In this document: positions 22,831-35,572 of the stretch, one piece after another
How the letters are laid out: the number at the start of each line of letters is the position of its first letter
How positions within the stretch are numbered: the first letter of the stretch is position 1
Origin: Isoetes taiwanensis
Taxonomy: Eukaryota > Streptophyta > Lycopodiopsida > Isoetales > Isoetaceae
Reading direction: 5' to 3'
Assembly: GCA_021234155.1 (NCBI GenBank)
Contig: JAJEKV010000005.1
Coordinates: forward strand, 20,072,089 to 20,136,088
DNA length: 64,000 bases
Notes under the pieces: model-generated
Database searches by the model: none
What the model was told of the DNA's origin: nothing
What the model saw: the letters and a program-made list of their open reading frames with translations, nothing else
Position numbers and translations under genes: made by a program

Positions 22831-23930
22831 TTACGTCATTTTTAGGTCTTAGGCTTTGGGAAACTTAGTGTAACAATAAGTTCAACAATTAAGTTTGTCT
22901 AGATACACCTACACCCAAAACAAAAAAACGACAACAAACAAGTAGTCCGCAACAATGCTTGCTCCCATCAACAGTAAATGATAAAACAAAAAGCATGCAA
23001 CCACACCCTTGGGCAACCAGAGTCCAATCCTCCATGAGAATCACCTTGTTGGACAAGATAGATTGATGGGTGGGTAGATGGATGGATACAATTTTAACAT
23101 CTGGGGCGATTTTAGTGAGCCATGGGACGATAAAGAACACGGGCATTGAGCCCACAATGAAACTAGGAGATAAGTTCCAGCCACAAACCAGTATATGAAG
23201 TAAAAGAAAACAAAATCTGACAAACCAATGAGGAAGAAAGGGAGGCTACACCTAAACCGTTCAAGGATCAGAAGGCCAATGATCTTGAATTATAGCCATG
23301 CCTCCTCGGCAAACTGCCCATTTTATTTGTTCTCTTGCTTCACTCATCTTGCCTAGCTTTTTCGCTCTTTTACAAAGCTGAAATAGAGTGAGGTCTTCCT
23401 GAACTTGAAATTAGTGCTCTTTAGGTGATTATCGTGTCATAGGACATGTAGCTGGGAAAGGGCGTCTATAAAGTGCACTAAGAGATGTCGAGGCGATTTG
23501 ACTGGCTTGCTCCAACTCTAGAAACAAATATAATGCCCGCAGCTTGTATATGCATGGCGTCTGTGAAGAAATGCGCGACCTTCATTTTTGAGCAATCCTC
23601 CATTTCTGCAATGCCGACAATGCGCAAATTCAAGGCACGTGATGACATGTGGCAGCCTATAAAATGTCATCATCTTGCAACAAATATTGATGAGAAACTT
23701 GTGTTGACCCATCTACCATCTCCACCTTATCCATCAATGGTTCCAAGCAAGAGTTTGGTTATATACGATATGATTGGACCCTGAAGTCATGGCTCTTCAC
23801 CACATGGAGTCAGCATTATCAAAAACACGTGAATAAAAGATAGGTAGCAATTGAAACCAGTGACTGAAAGTTAGGAGTATTGTTGTGTCTGTAAAATCAC
23901 ACCCTTTATTATATCTGGAATCGTACTTGG
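22831..23930. other. Intergenic, no supported gene
   Basis: Short ORFs only. None shows a family motif, good splice borders or a consistent frame. I see no repeat structure. Confidence 0.35.
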
Positions 23931-23934
23931 TTTG

Positions 23935-24370
23935 TTTTGCAGCAATGGGAGCACAACTTCCTGTATTTTGGTGAAGTTGGCCCTCACTGTTTCAAAAAAA
24001 TTAAAGTCAATTTTGATGGTCAAGGTACCTTGGCGGTACTATGTATTATATATTTTAGAGTATTGTACCAATGCTACATACATGGTCTCAAGGAAGGAGG
24101 TGCTTAATGGTAGCCTTATGAAGTGGAAGAGAATTGGCTGCATCAACAATCCCAAAACAGGAGAATCATCCTTACCAACAAGAAGCCTCCAAATAAACTT
24201 CGAAATCATGACCTTACTTTAAAGGTGAAAATCCAACATCCCAATTCTGCCAGCTGCCATGCACTTTGCCGAGCAACCTTGACCACAACTCCTTCCTCAT
24301 TTCCACCCCAAATGAAGTTGACGTTCATGACAATATCAACAATTTCCTCCGTCTTATACTGACGGGCTAA
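23935..24370 (-). pseudogene. L1-type LINE fragment (post-RT region)
   Basis: The minus strand reads NFIWGGNEEGVVVKVARQS and, after breaks, further text parallel to the LINE at 60.8-64 kb (FCVGRDDEGAVVKVAWWKC at 62.2 kb). This is the segment between RT and the terminal zinc-binding domain of plant L1 elements. A short truncated piece, inactive. Confidence 0.6.
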
Positions 24371-24931
24371 CAGAGCAAATGCCATATAGACATGAGTGTT
24401 TAGCTACTGTAATACTCTCGGGCATGAGTATGCATGATAAACTAAATAGCAGAGCGTCATCTTATAACTTGTGATATCCTGTGCATTAATCCCAACTTTC
24501 TCATCAAGTGACAAACAAGATCCACATATATATTCTCAATTTTTTTAGGAGCAAAGCATACTAGAAAACCTCGTCAGTTAATGGTATTCATCCCTGCTGG
24601 ATGCTCAACGATTAATTCGATCTAGCCAACTTGTGCCCTTGGATTGGAATTTTTGTGTGACCAGATCTGGCCAACTTGCACCGGTCGGTTGGAATCTTTT
24701 GAGTCCCCCATTGATTATCAAAACTAAGGCTTAGATGTTGAGATTATCAAGCCCATAAAACAATGGGTACTAATAATAACAAATAAAAAAGCTGTGAATA
24801 CAAAGGAGTTGTGTCCTGACACGTGGCATATGTTACTACCAAAAGCATGACCGTAGAGAGAATATTAAGCCTGTGTCAAATAAGCATTAACAGAATATCC
24901 TTACCATCTGCTCTGCTTCTGAAAAACAGAG
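24371..24931 (+). promoter_or_regulatory. Upstream region of plastid-protein gene, with G-box
   Basis: A/T-rich sequence between the L1 fragment and the ATG at 24,932/24,938. It contains GACACGTGGC; the palindromic core CACGTG is at 24,820-24,825, about 110 bp upstream of the start. CACGTGGC is the G-box that binds bZIP and PIF-type factors and is common in light-regulated genes for plastid proteins. A TATA box is not clear. Regulation by light is inference from this one motif. Confidence 0.4.
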
Positions 24932-24937
24932 ATGGAC

Positions 24938-27277
24938 ATGGCCGCGGCAACTTTGGTGTCGCCTTCGACAGTAGGCAGCTGCTACAGATGCATGTCAGCG
25001 AACAAAATCTCAGCAGCACTTCCTTCAAGTAAGTTTTCTCTTTGATATGGATTTTGTTCCAATTCGTCTGTTGTGTTGCCCAGATCTGTATTTGGAATAC
25101 TTGCATGTAGTTCTTGTTAGCTGATATGTCCTTATTGCATGACAATGAAAATGCAAGTGTTCAAACTGTCAAATGTGTAGTAGAGGATCGGGGGGGATCT
25201 CTTAGTTTTTTTTTCTTCCGTAGGAGGTGTGATTGAATTTTAAAGTTTGGAGGCAATCTCATAACTTCTTTAGTTCTGTCATTGAACCTTATGAAGTTCG
25301 GCAAAATGCACGTAATAGTTGTCTAAATGTTACGAACAGTTCTTCCTGGAATTTAAGCACATAGAGTTTTCAAAAAGCAATGAATCATGGTTTTGAGACT
25401 TAAACCTACACGAACATAAATTTTTAAAGATAACGGGTCATTCAAAGTAATGTGCTTATTAGCAAAAGAAATGCCTAGACGAATGATTGGGGCCTATCTA
25501 CAATGCCACTTCTTGTGTTTGTTTTGTGATATGAAAGAGCATGAATATAATGCCATATGCATGTCGTTTGAGCAAGGCGCTGTTCTATAGAATGTTACTT
25601 TATAGTATTGCAAAGTGCAGTAAAACTTTTGTTACTTTATAGTATTGCAAAGTTCAGTAAAACTTTTATGATGGTTAACAGGAGGTAGTCCTAAAGATTT
25701 GTATGGAGTACCCTTGAAGCTTACCAAGGGCAGTCATTTTATTGCTATGCAACCCTATTTGCATGTTAGATCAAAACTTGGTGCAGTTCGTGCAGAATAT
25801 GGGTAAAGTACCTTTTTCCATTGACGCCTTTTCTTTAGAAGCAATTGAGAAAGAATATCCAGGATCCAAGATCTGTAATAGGATAGTCTAAAGAAGCGAA
25901 GAAAGTGAAATACATTTTTTCAATATTACCAAGGGGTTCAATTATGTGTGAGTTTAGTCGGCGAAAATGGTATTTTAAGCTGTATGTTTGATTTAGTAAT
26001 GGGATAATCTGGTCGAAGTTTTGCTGTGTACTTAGATGAGAAGGGGAAACAAGTCACAGATAAAACTGCATGTTTTAGTTTAAACTTGAGACTTCAAATT
26101 TTTAAACCTAATTGAGCACAATAATGCAGCAGGAGGGAAGGTGGTTCAGGAGATTTTTTTGCTGGCTTCCTTGTTGGGGGCATAGTCTTTGGCGCACTAG
26201 GTTACTTATTTGCACCCCAGGTGTTGCTTCTAACTTCTTTCACTTTAAAGGCGGACCCAATTGTTGATGAAACAGATACACATTATTAAGCCTGTCATCA
26301 CATTAGACAATTGTTCTATAATAAGGATTGACACTTTCTTTCCAACTGAATTATTGTAACATTTGTTTTATAACTTAATTAGCAAGGAAGTTCTGAAATG
26401 TAGCCTGTGCAATTGTGTCTCGTTGAATGAACACACGGCTGGATCTGCATTCTTCATGCACATGCCTTGGGTGACAATACATCTGACAAGCAGTTTACAT
26501 ACTTCTTTTCTTTGGATTTGCATTTTGCAGTTTTCTATGATAACCTTGCTTGGAATTCTTAGCCTATTAGTGCATGTGGGTGTGGGCATTCTGTAACATT
26601 TTTTGGAACAAAGGGAATTGCCTGAGTCGGCATTCATATATGGATCTTTATGCCTTGCATAGCTGTTTATGTGCTTTTATTTGTAATTCTGAACAGAAGC
26701 TTTTGTCAATACAACGAAGTGAAATTAAACCTGCGAGTTGGAAATTCTGCTGGTTACTTAAAATTGCAGCTTAAACAAGCTTACAAAATATTTTTCTCAG
26801 ATATCGAAGTCTCTAGGTGGAGAAGAGGCCTTAGTGAGGAAGACATCACGATATGTGGATGATGATGAAGGGATTGAGGTACGAACACAACATGCCAAAC
26901 CTTCTAAACAGGATGAGAATGCAATTGAGGTAGGCTAATGATGATTCTGTTGATGTAGAACTGACCAATTCTTTAAATTGAAGTGGCACTTAGATCTTTC
27001 TATCACTTGAATCTAGAGAATAAAATATGTTGTTTAGAATGTATTCCGTGAGAGGTTAAACATACAGTTGCTATTATTCTGTTTATCAAGGGGTGCAGGT
27101 TATCTCATGTTGGCTATTTAATTGGTATTGCATTTGCATTTACAGAGGACGCGCAAAACTTTGAATGACAAGATTGAGCAGTTGAATGCTGCAATTGATG
27201 ATGTCTCTTCCCAATTAAGAGCAAATGAGGGGGATGGCAATCAGACTGGAGCATCAGCAGGACCTGAAGTAGCGTAA
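24938..27277 (+). CDS. Plastid inner-envelope small membrane protein (At1g42960-like), 5 exons
   Basis: Five exons join into one open frame of 510 nt (169 aa): 24,938-25,028; 25,682-25,802; 26,133-26,220; 26,801-26,878; 27,146-27,277, all GT-AG. An in-frame ATG at 24,932 adds two residues. Exon 1 looks like a plastid transit peptide (MAAATLVSPSTVGS, Ser/Ala-rich, no acidic residue). Exon 2 is a basic linker. Exon 3 has the family core GGSGDFFAGFLVGGIVFGAL and GYLFAPQ, a glycine-rich membrane helix. Exons 4-5 carry YVDDDEGIE and KTLNDKIEQLNAAIDDV, a short coiled coil, and end PEVA. From memory this matches the Arabidopsis inner-envelope protein At1g42960 in length and domain order; its biochemical role is not known to me. 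Frame, splice sites and lack of decay make this the best gene in the window. Confidence 0.88.
25592..25668. repeat. 36-bp tandem duplication in intron 1
   Basis: TTACTTTATAGTATTGCAAAG(T)GCAGTAAAACTTTT-type sequence occurs twice in direct succession, just before the exon 2 acceptor. It is intronic and leaves the reading frame untouched. Confidence 0.8.
26128..26133 (+). promoter_or_regulatory. NAGNAG tandem acceptor of exon 3
   Basis: The sequence GCAGCAG|G offers acceptors ending at 26,129 and 26,132. Both keep frame; the first would add one Arg codon (GRREGGSG instead of GREGGSG). The choice only affects the linker before the membrane helix. Confidence 0.55.
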
Positions 27278-29880
27278 GGACTCATCTGTTACAGAAATTT
27301 TGGAGCAGCCAAGGAGAAGAGCTAGCTTTTCGCTGGTCAATTGCATCCCACTGGGCAGCTTGTGCAGTGCTTGCACTATCTCCATTCAGGGGGCATTTTT
27401 TCAATAATAACCCAAATAAGTAACGCTGGGAACCCAATTAATTGCAGTAAGAAAGAAATGATTTATGTTAAAGTTCCTTGGGTGTTCTCTCTTTGGAGCT
27501 GTTGGTAAGTTTAGAACCTATAATTTAAGTACTATAGAAAACACTACGTATGCATAACAACTCCTACTCTACATGGAACATATTGAAGCCACGACAAAAT
27601 GTACATGTCCGTTTGTGAAAATGGCCCTTACAGATCTTCGGAATTTGTTTGTTGACAAGAATGGTCACATTGCTTATATTTTCGTGCAAGGGTGGATCTC
27701 CATTCAGGTATCTTCATTTGGTGACATACCTCGCTCCAGCTCTGCTGATGTCCATTTTCATGTAAGATGTTATCATGTCAAACATAGAAGATCATTACGG
27801 TTTTGCATGTCCCTGAATGTTTTAGACAATGATAAAGCTACTGCTTGCTTGAAGCCCATCAATCAGGCAAAGAATGTGTCCAAAGCATCTCTTTTCTATG
27901 GTTGGAAAGAGCATCGCACCGAGGTTACAATAAAACTAAGTGCACAACATTTTGTAAATGCAATACACGCATGGTAATAAAGGACAATCAAGGTCCAAGG
28001 AAAAATTGGTCGAGACAAGGGATCCTAGGGAGAGAAGGGAGCTGGAGGTTGAACAAAACCTCATATGATTGCATTGTCATACAAGAGTCTTTACTGGTCT
28101 TGGCGTGTATTGTGACAGACTCCTAGTCTTGGCAACAGTGTATTGTCACGGACTCCTAGTCTTGGCATGCATTGTCACATCATGCACCTGAGCAAGCTCT
28201 TACCATCGTCACTCATGACAAGATGGATCAAAACAAGACTATACTCGGGTTAGAAAAGCTGGCCAAATAGGTATGGAGAGGAGAAAGTTTGAAGGTTAGC
28301 GTTACTGGAGCTTGGATGCATGGGCTGCATCAGTAATTTTGGGGCATTTCTCATTTGAGCTCTGGCCGTAGTTTTGGGGGATTTCTTAGTTGAGCTCTGG
28401 TCTGATGATTCTAATTTCCACATTGGCTCTATCAATCATGCATTAAAGATGCTCAAAGACTTAGTGGAGGATAATCGGGGGCACCTCCATGATACTGTAA
28501 GTCGGGGATGCACTTAGGGATCTTCCCTTTTTTGGAATCTCAAGCCGTGAAAATAGAGGTGACCATGAAAATAGAGGTGACGAACAACTACAGAAAAGCA
28601 TATGAGGTCCTTGGAACACAAAAAGCTATCATGATGGCTATATTTGCAACTTGATAATTGTATTGGACAAAACAAGAACAGATATATATTTTCATAATTC
28701 TTTTACCTTGTCCGCTTAGGTGTATTTGACGAGGTATAGTTGGGTTTCATGATGGTCGGGCATGCGCATGACATTATAGATGCTTGATTTAGGAATTACT
28801 CTATTCGCTTGCGGGAGATCGGATGCACTTACCATTCTGGAGCTGATGCACTTGTTTTTGAGAATATAGCTCAATGGCTCAAGTGCCTCACCTAGTGCAT
28901 GAGGTTTCAGATTGGAAGACATTTGTTGCAGGCTACATTCCTGACAAGTCTGGAAGTCTAATTGGCTAGTTAGAACCACTTTTTTCAAGTTTTGCATGAG
29001 AGATGGTTGGCCTCTAATATTCTATAGAACAAGAGTGGTTACCAAAGAAGGATATTAGAATGTGAAAGGTTGATGCGGAAGATGGAGTAATGGTACCACA
29101 AGAGGTCCTAAAAATTGTGCCTCCAAGAAATGCTCTGAAGGACATAGCGTGCCTTGCGAAACTCCATAATAAAGTACATCATGTATTGGACCACAATAGC
29201 TAAGGAAGGTTCTCACCCATGGTCTAATACACACATGAACAAGGTAATTGATTAATGGTTGGGTTTATTACATGTGCTTGGAAATGTGGATATTGGTTTA
29301 ACTATTATGTATGGCTTCATATCTCACACTAGACAAGATGTTCTAGTAGAGCCAGAGATCGTCATCTAGCAGGAAAGTAAAATTCCAGCATCCTATTCAA
29401 GTCTTTGGTCCATATCAAGCTATTAAAAAGAGCAAATTCTTACTTGTGAGGCCAGTTGACATCTGCTCACCTTGTTAGCTTATGCCGAGGAAGACCCCAT
29501 TGAAGATCCAATATATCCCTTACTAGGAGGAGGTGCATGTTTCTTGGTGGGAACCTATCAATTAGAGGATTGTAGCTTACCCCAATAACTATATCCATTG
29601 TTGGGAGAGGAGGTGAAGAATCAATCACATGATCAACCTCGATTCCAGCCGCTTAAGACCGTAGATTTTGCATGGATGGTTGAAGGGAAGGCTTCAAATA
29701 TTACGAATCCAGGCAATGTAGGCCCTTGATTGAGAGAACTGGTTGCCAATGGGGACAAGGATGTAGCCTAAATTGGCTCCTGCTTAAGTGAAATGAGGTT
29801 GTCAATGTAATATTTTCTCATTTTAATGAATCTTTGCTTCTTCGCAAAATACACTACGCAGCAATAAAGATCCTACCGCT
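27278..29880. other. 3' flank of plastid gene and unassigned sequence
   Basis: The first few hundred bases should hold the 3' UTR. A 134-codon plus frame (27,573-27,977) is open but has no motif I know. A ~45-bp direct duplication with GACTCCTAGTCTTGGCA lies at about 28,085-28,165. Other ORFs on either strand are short. Part of 28-29.9 kb may be the eroded 3' half of the LINE at 29.9 kb, but I could not align any domain. Confidence 0.35.
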
Positions 29881-31250
29881 TATTTCTATTGTCCTCTAAT
29901 AGGGTCCCAATTGTAAAAATATGGTCAATGTGGAATGCTTAGGTTTGAACCCTATCTGTCCAAGTGCACGTATCCTTGTTTACTCTGCCCAAGCAAACAA
30001 TTTTGCCAACAAGGGCTGACCATGATTGTGTTATAATTGGTAGGGTAGTGATGATCACCAGCCTTATAGATTGGAATCACTCTACTGGCCGTCCATTGTG
30101 AGAAAAAGCCTTCTTGGAGGTTATATTAGTGAGAACTGGAACAATTTAAAGTCTAGCACACTTCAACAAGTCTGCTTGCATACCGTCAAGATCTGTAGTC
30201 TTGCCATTAGCGAGGTGCTGCAAGCCTTGAGCAACATCCACCTCTGTTATAGCCAATGCAAGGCCTATTTGTGCTAGCATGATGTGTTATAGCTTGTTAG
30301 GATCGTAAAGTTGCAACAAGTATTGTACTCACTGCTCTAAGGAGATGTTACCAGGAGGTTGCACGGGCTTATATAGTACACTTCTCTACAACGTTCTGGC
30401 AGTCAAGGAGAAAAGATTTTTTCTGTCGATAGTCTGCAATGTATTGTGGCCTTTTGTCATTGAGAAAAGCTATGTATTGCAACTAAAGAGTGGGACCATG
30501 TACTAGCCTGAGTTATTGTTTAAGCTCTTTAATGATTATTAAACCATCTATTTCGAGGAAAGCTTGATATGCATGAAAATCTCCTAATGCATCTTCTTTC
30601 ACAACATCGCTCTATTACACTCAGAAGGACAACAAGAACTTTATGAGCTTGTTGCTCTAATGTGAGAAGCTGTAGGATTCTCGATAATTCCTCTATTAGT
30701 AGCTGGGAATAAGCCACTGCCTGATCATAATCCAGCGAAGGTAAAGCATACATGAGATGGCTTGACATTGGATTTATATTGGTTGTCGGTGTACTGCAAA
30801 GAAGACGGTTGATGATCCAAATCCACCTCCTCATTCCTACTACATATTCTCACATGTATATGTGTGAGAAGATGTATCGACCACGACACATAATCTACCA
30901 TACTAGATCTCTCACTCTGATTCTTTTGTCGACAAGTGTATAAGGAGGATGGTCATTGCGAGAGGCCATTGCATGCAAGCAAGTCAAAGATATTGCACAT
31001 TTGAAGCAAGTGTAGAAGGAGGATGGTCTTGGAATCGTGTGACGGGATGGTCTCCGTCAGCTAATGTATGTGACCAAAGAATCTCTGTAGCTTGAAGTTA
31101 TAACAAGTCCTTAGTCAATAGGGTTCTGTTCGGCGTTGAAATCCCCAACTAGCATAACATGTTCCAATTACTTCTATTACTGAATATCATCATATCGATC
31201 GGCATCTGAATGACTGTGATAGAAATTTAAATCCACATATGAAAAATAAC
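29880..31250 (-). pseudogene. LINE E: non-LTR retrotransposon relic (endonuclease to RT start)
   Basis: Right to left: endonuclease motif LVGDFNAEQNPID (about 31,115-31,150), then a charged linker (30,834-30,529, including EELSRILQLLTLEQQAHK), then RT block 1 VIPIYKAGDHHYPTNY and NTIMVS (about 30,000-30,090). This order matches LINE B and LINE A (IPLHKVGDDKDPGNY; VPIYKAGDERDPSNY). Stops and frame changes are frequent. The catalytic YADD region was not found. Confidence 0.62.
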
Positions 31251-33199
31251 ATGCATCTGTATCCACATGCATCGATTATGGCAAGGGGGTTTCACATAGT
31301 TTTAGTCGTGCGAACTAGGTAAATGATCCAAAAAGGTGAACCATACATATTTTCTTACCTAGGCGTTTTTGCAGGTGATTCTAGTACAATATGCGACTAA
31401 AATAGGGGTTTTTGGAAAATTTCTTGGGTGTACACACAAGTGGGTTTTTGTCGACCCACATGCCGCCTTAAAGATAGATGCATCCCCCGTGATTGTGTAT
31501 ATCTTCTTGTGCAAGGAAACTGAAGGTGCCAAGGATATCATGTAATTCCGCCATGACCACAATTGCATGTACATTCATTTACTAAGGAATAGTGCTAATA
31601 TCTTGATAAGCCTACTATACTGCAACCATCATGTTCCTATTTTTCATAAAGAAAACTAAATCCATATCCCTAGCTATGGAGATAAAGTTGTCCCCTTCTA
31701 CCATGGAGAATGCCTACAATCTCTAGGAGACCATATATAGATAGGCAAATTTCCTATTTGGATGTGGAAGCAAAAAATGCACACGTGGTTGCTATCATTG
31801 TTGTAATGGCAGTAGGAGCTACAGTTGGTGGTGACATGCACATAGTGATTGTTTATGAAGTGGACAAAAATTGCACATTTGCTCCCTAAAAATATTTTCT
31901 TATTTACTATAGAAATTAGACGATACTAGTCACGTAGCCCTTCAAAAGGCCGCAAGTTTCTCGGACACACTCTCCTAGAAGCATGCAATAAAAATCACTT
32001 CATGTTATCGAAGTGACTATAAGAATCTTGTTCATAGTGGACATAAGAGTCTCATTACTTACCAAGGACCAAATCTTTGATTTGGTCTTCGGTTTTATCA
32101 CGTGTTTTGGATTGTGTATTATTGTGGTAAGCGGGCTCTAGGGGCCATGGTCATAACATTTTCTTCTATATACCATCAAACTTAGGAAGGGCTACACGTC
32201 AAGTTCCCCATGATCAACAAGTTGTTAAATAACTTTTTATAAAGACCGGTGTTCTTGCCCCTCCCCTTTCTTTTGTGGGTGGGGGAGGGGGGAGGGGCCT
32301 ACCATCATATTGAGAGACTCATAAGAGAAGACACACAATGTGAGATTTGAGAGTGCAAGTTATCAAAAAGGTGCTTTTTCCTGCTATGCTAGCACATTAG
32401 GTTCTATTCTAATTGTGGCTATCTTCAAAAAAGTGTATTTGTTCATCTCACATATGCTCAATACCATAGATGCCATTGATAATAATTTCAAGCTATTTGA
32501 GGATCTCATATTCTGCAATTCATTAACAAGCCAAATTTTTTTGGCTGAGTTCGTTATCGTCCTATTCACAAAATTTAGCATTCATATGTATAATTCCAGC
32601 AGCCATGTTCTGAACAATTTGTAGTCCAAATCTCTTCCTTGATGTTGGCTTGCTAGCTGGCTAATTGCATATGGCATGTCTTGAGCAGCTTTTTAGTAGC
32701 AGTTGTGACCATTGGAATTTATCGCTTACACATTAGAGGATATAAGACTGTCTAAATTCTGGATTCTAGGATTAGTTTCAGCAGATAGAATATAGTCGAA
32801 TTCGAATTCCTAGAATGCAATGTTAGTGCTATAGATTTTACAAAAGTCATCTACTACAAATATTTCATTATAATTAGAATGCGTTAGTGCTTCAAGGAAT
32901 GCATGTGCCCCAAAGTGATCATCATTCTGGAGATCTTAAATGTCAGTGCAATCAATTAAATCCCTAAATTCTTTTAAACCATTGCCAAGAAGACGACTCT
33001 GGTCCTGTCCTCTCACGTGCTTCTCGTCCTTGTATAGCTTGAAGTTTATTTCGATAACACACTAGTCCTTGAACAAATATATGTCTCGAGTTCAAGATGG
33101 TCAAAAGACGCATTCAATGTAAGGTGATTGGGGCCATGATCTAATAAACAATATTGATATGTTATGTCCTTGATATATCCAATCAGATGCTGCCAATGT
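31251..33199. other. Intergenic, no supported gene
   Basis: No family motif or spliced frame seen. The only notable structure is the G-rich hairpin at 32,257-32,299. Confidence 0.35.
32257..32299. other. G-quadruplex-capable hairpin
   Basis: GCCCCTCCCC (32,257-32,266) is followed by G runs of 3, 5, 6 and 4 separated by single bases (32,277-32,297). The C arm can pair with GGGGAGGGGC, or the G runs can fold into an intramolecular quadruplex on the plus strand. Confidence 0.7.
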
Positions 33200-35095
33200 G
33201 GCATGATTTAAAAATTGTTTCTTATTTTTCTCTATTCAGTCAAGCATGATACTTCTGACTATAATCTCATCATAGTTTCTCGCTAACGAGTATGAACAAG
33301 ATTAATATTGCTATAATTATGAATCTTTAATTCATTCAAGTACCCAAGCAGAGTATCGATTATTAGATTAAACTCCTCTACAAGGGGTTTTCTTTTACAT
33401 TTCAATGTCAAGATGGCGGGCACTTCTGCGGCAATTTCTCCTTCATAGTTAGAAACATATTCTTAACTAGCAGGAACAATTTATCTGGCAATTTCAACAT
33501 AAATTGATATGGTCATTGTCTTGGATCCCTTTGGTTCAAGTTAAATTCTGTACAGATACTCAGACATGGTTGCAGGACTTTTGGTCTAGAACTTGATTAT
33601 AACTCTCACTGATGCATCAAAGTCGGCCAGAGATTTTGCTCATCATTAGTGAAAGGAGTAGCTCACCAATCGACCAGGTCTCTCTGAGCTAAGAAACTGG
33701 CAATTTTCAATGTAAGATAATCTTGCAATTTGTACAATACGAATATACAAAAGCAAAAAATCCCTTTGCCTCAAGAAGATGAATATGCTTTTAGTCTGCA
33801 AAGAAAATAGTAGAAAGATGTCACTGGTTGTAGGTGGACACTAGCTACAAGAGATCCCCTAAGTCACTCATTTTTTCTCCCTTCGTTCCCGCTCCGATAA
33901 AAACCAATTCAATTCAAATCAATTTTGATCATTGACGTCTTCGTCCCTTTTTAGGCATGCCACAAGTGTCCCTTTTTGCCATGCCTTTAATGCTTCCTAA
34001 ATCCAAGTGACTATTTTACTTACTAGGCGAGATTTTTATTTGTCTCTATATATTGTCATGTCTTACAAATAAATTGCGATTGTTTCAACTCCCATGCTAA
34101 TCTATCAAGATTAATATCTAAAGCTGAACTCCCTGAGCTACCATAATCATATCATTCTCACGCCATGAAAGAACAAAATAGTATTTTGGTATTTGAATTG
34201 GGAGCCTAAAGCTCTAGCTATAATTTTTTTTTCTAGAAATAGAAAAGATCATTCTAAATTCTAATAGACTTTGGCCTTGTCAAAGCTACAAACAATCATT
34301 CTGCATGTACCTTTATAGTCCCAGACCTCCTTTTAGTGTTGATAATTTCTGATTCTTCTAAGCTACTTGCAGGATCAAATGTAATGTTTGTTTTAAAATG
34401 CAATAAAGTTTTATCTCTCAGGACCATGTGATGGCCCCCTTCTAAAATAGGGACTCAAATCGTAAATTTATGGGTTCTATTCTAAAGCCCATAGGCCGAA
34501 TGTGGGATTTGAGTTTATTGCAGGTTGTTTAGACATAGTCTAAACACTATAAAACTATGGGAACCATCGTTGAGGGCCATCTCGAGCTCCTATTTGTTGG
34601 CCCAACTAGTAGGGTGGTGCCACTTTGTGTACGTTACTATTGAGAGGTATGAAGCCTGTATTATTACCTAAGTCTGTATGGGACCCGTACCATACAAGAC
34701 GTGCTTAATAACATTGCACTTCATTGATTTTACAGGAATATATTTCTCAAGGATCTTAAGCATGTTCCTCTTCACAAGTTATTGCCTACATGTTCATACC
34801 TCCCCTTTTCAAACCCTTGATCTCTAAGGATGATGAGAGTAATTTCTTCTGTTACACCATTTTTAGAACTCCCAGAGTCACCTAATGACTATATATGGAT
34901 TTTTAGAGGTCATCTCGTCCCCTCCTGAAATCCATTTTTAAGGTCAGTCGATGACCATGATTTCGTAGAGCTCTAACATTTGAAAATAACCTACTAGACT
35001 TTACTTCTCCTCCCATCGCCTTCACAAATTTGGAATCAAAGGATTTGCTACAGGTAATCTTCACTCTCCTAAGTGGCAACAAATAACGGTTAACC
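33200..35095. repeat. ~1.8-kb dispersed repeat, copy 1 (uninterrupted target site)
   Basis: Diverged direct repeat of 35,702-35,811 plus 42,104-43,515. Shared landmarks include ATACTTCTGACTATAATCT, CATTCAAGTA, TAATAGACTTTGGCCTTG, GATGGCCCCCTTCT and AGTAATTTCTTCT. TTGCTA|TAATTATGAATC at 33,308-33,325 is continuous here but split by a Helitron in copy 2. A ~455-bp segment (33,777-34,233) is present only in this copy. No coding frame or LTR-like ends are evident. Confidence 0.8.
33777..34233. mobile_element. ~455-bp insertion within repeat copy 1
   Basis: Relative to copy 2, this copy has an extra segment flanked by GAAGAT and AAAGAT, a possible 6-bp target duplication with one mismatch. It contains no recognisable ends or ORF. 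It could equally be a deletion in copy 2. Confidence 0.4.
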
Positions 35096-35444
35096 TCCCC
35101 ACAATATCAAATACTCTGCAATATCTATATATTGCTTCTAATGCGAATGTCTAGAAGCACGTATGAGTTGCCTAAGAGCTACGAGCTAGCCGTATGGTCC
35201 TCATCTTAATCATGTTGTTCACAGTGACAATATAGCTTTCTTAAGTTGGCTCATATGGAATAGCATGGTGCACTCCTATTCATCTTGAAGTTCTAACTCC
35301 TATAATATCTCATTGATCCTTGTTCAAAACTTGAAGGGTCCAATAACACATATATTAGGGAATCTTTGACCAATCGTCTCAAGAATCCTACCTTATCACT
35401 AATATAAACCCCTGATTAGGACCATGTGTTTATGTGTTATTGTG

Positions 35445-35572
35445 CTACATATTCTAAACAAGGTGCACCCTGGACTACCACAGTCATCGGATCCGTCAAT
35501 CATATGGCCCAGATCGTATGTTGGAGCCTCTGGGCACCTCTCTTTTCGCTTATGGTCGTTTATGATTGGGGA
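35445..35572 (-). repeat. tRNA-headed repeat, partial copy (body only)
   Basis: GTGCTACATATTCTAAAC... through CCCAGAGGC-type text in complement matches the distal body of the repeats at 35,838, 47,062 and 47,737. The tRNA-like head is missing. Confidence 0.65.

Noticed and set aside
27573-27977. 134-codon plus ORF downstream of the plastid gene as a second gene
   Set aside because: Open but without recognisable domain, promoter or splice partner; kept only as a note in the flank entry.
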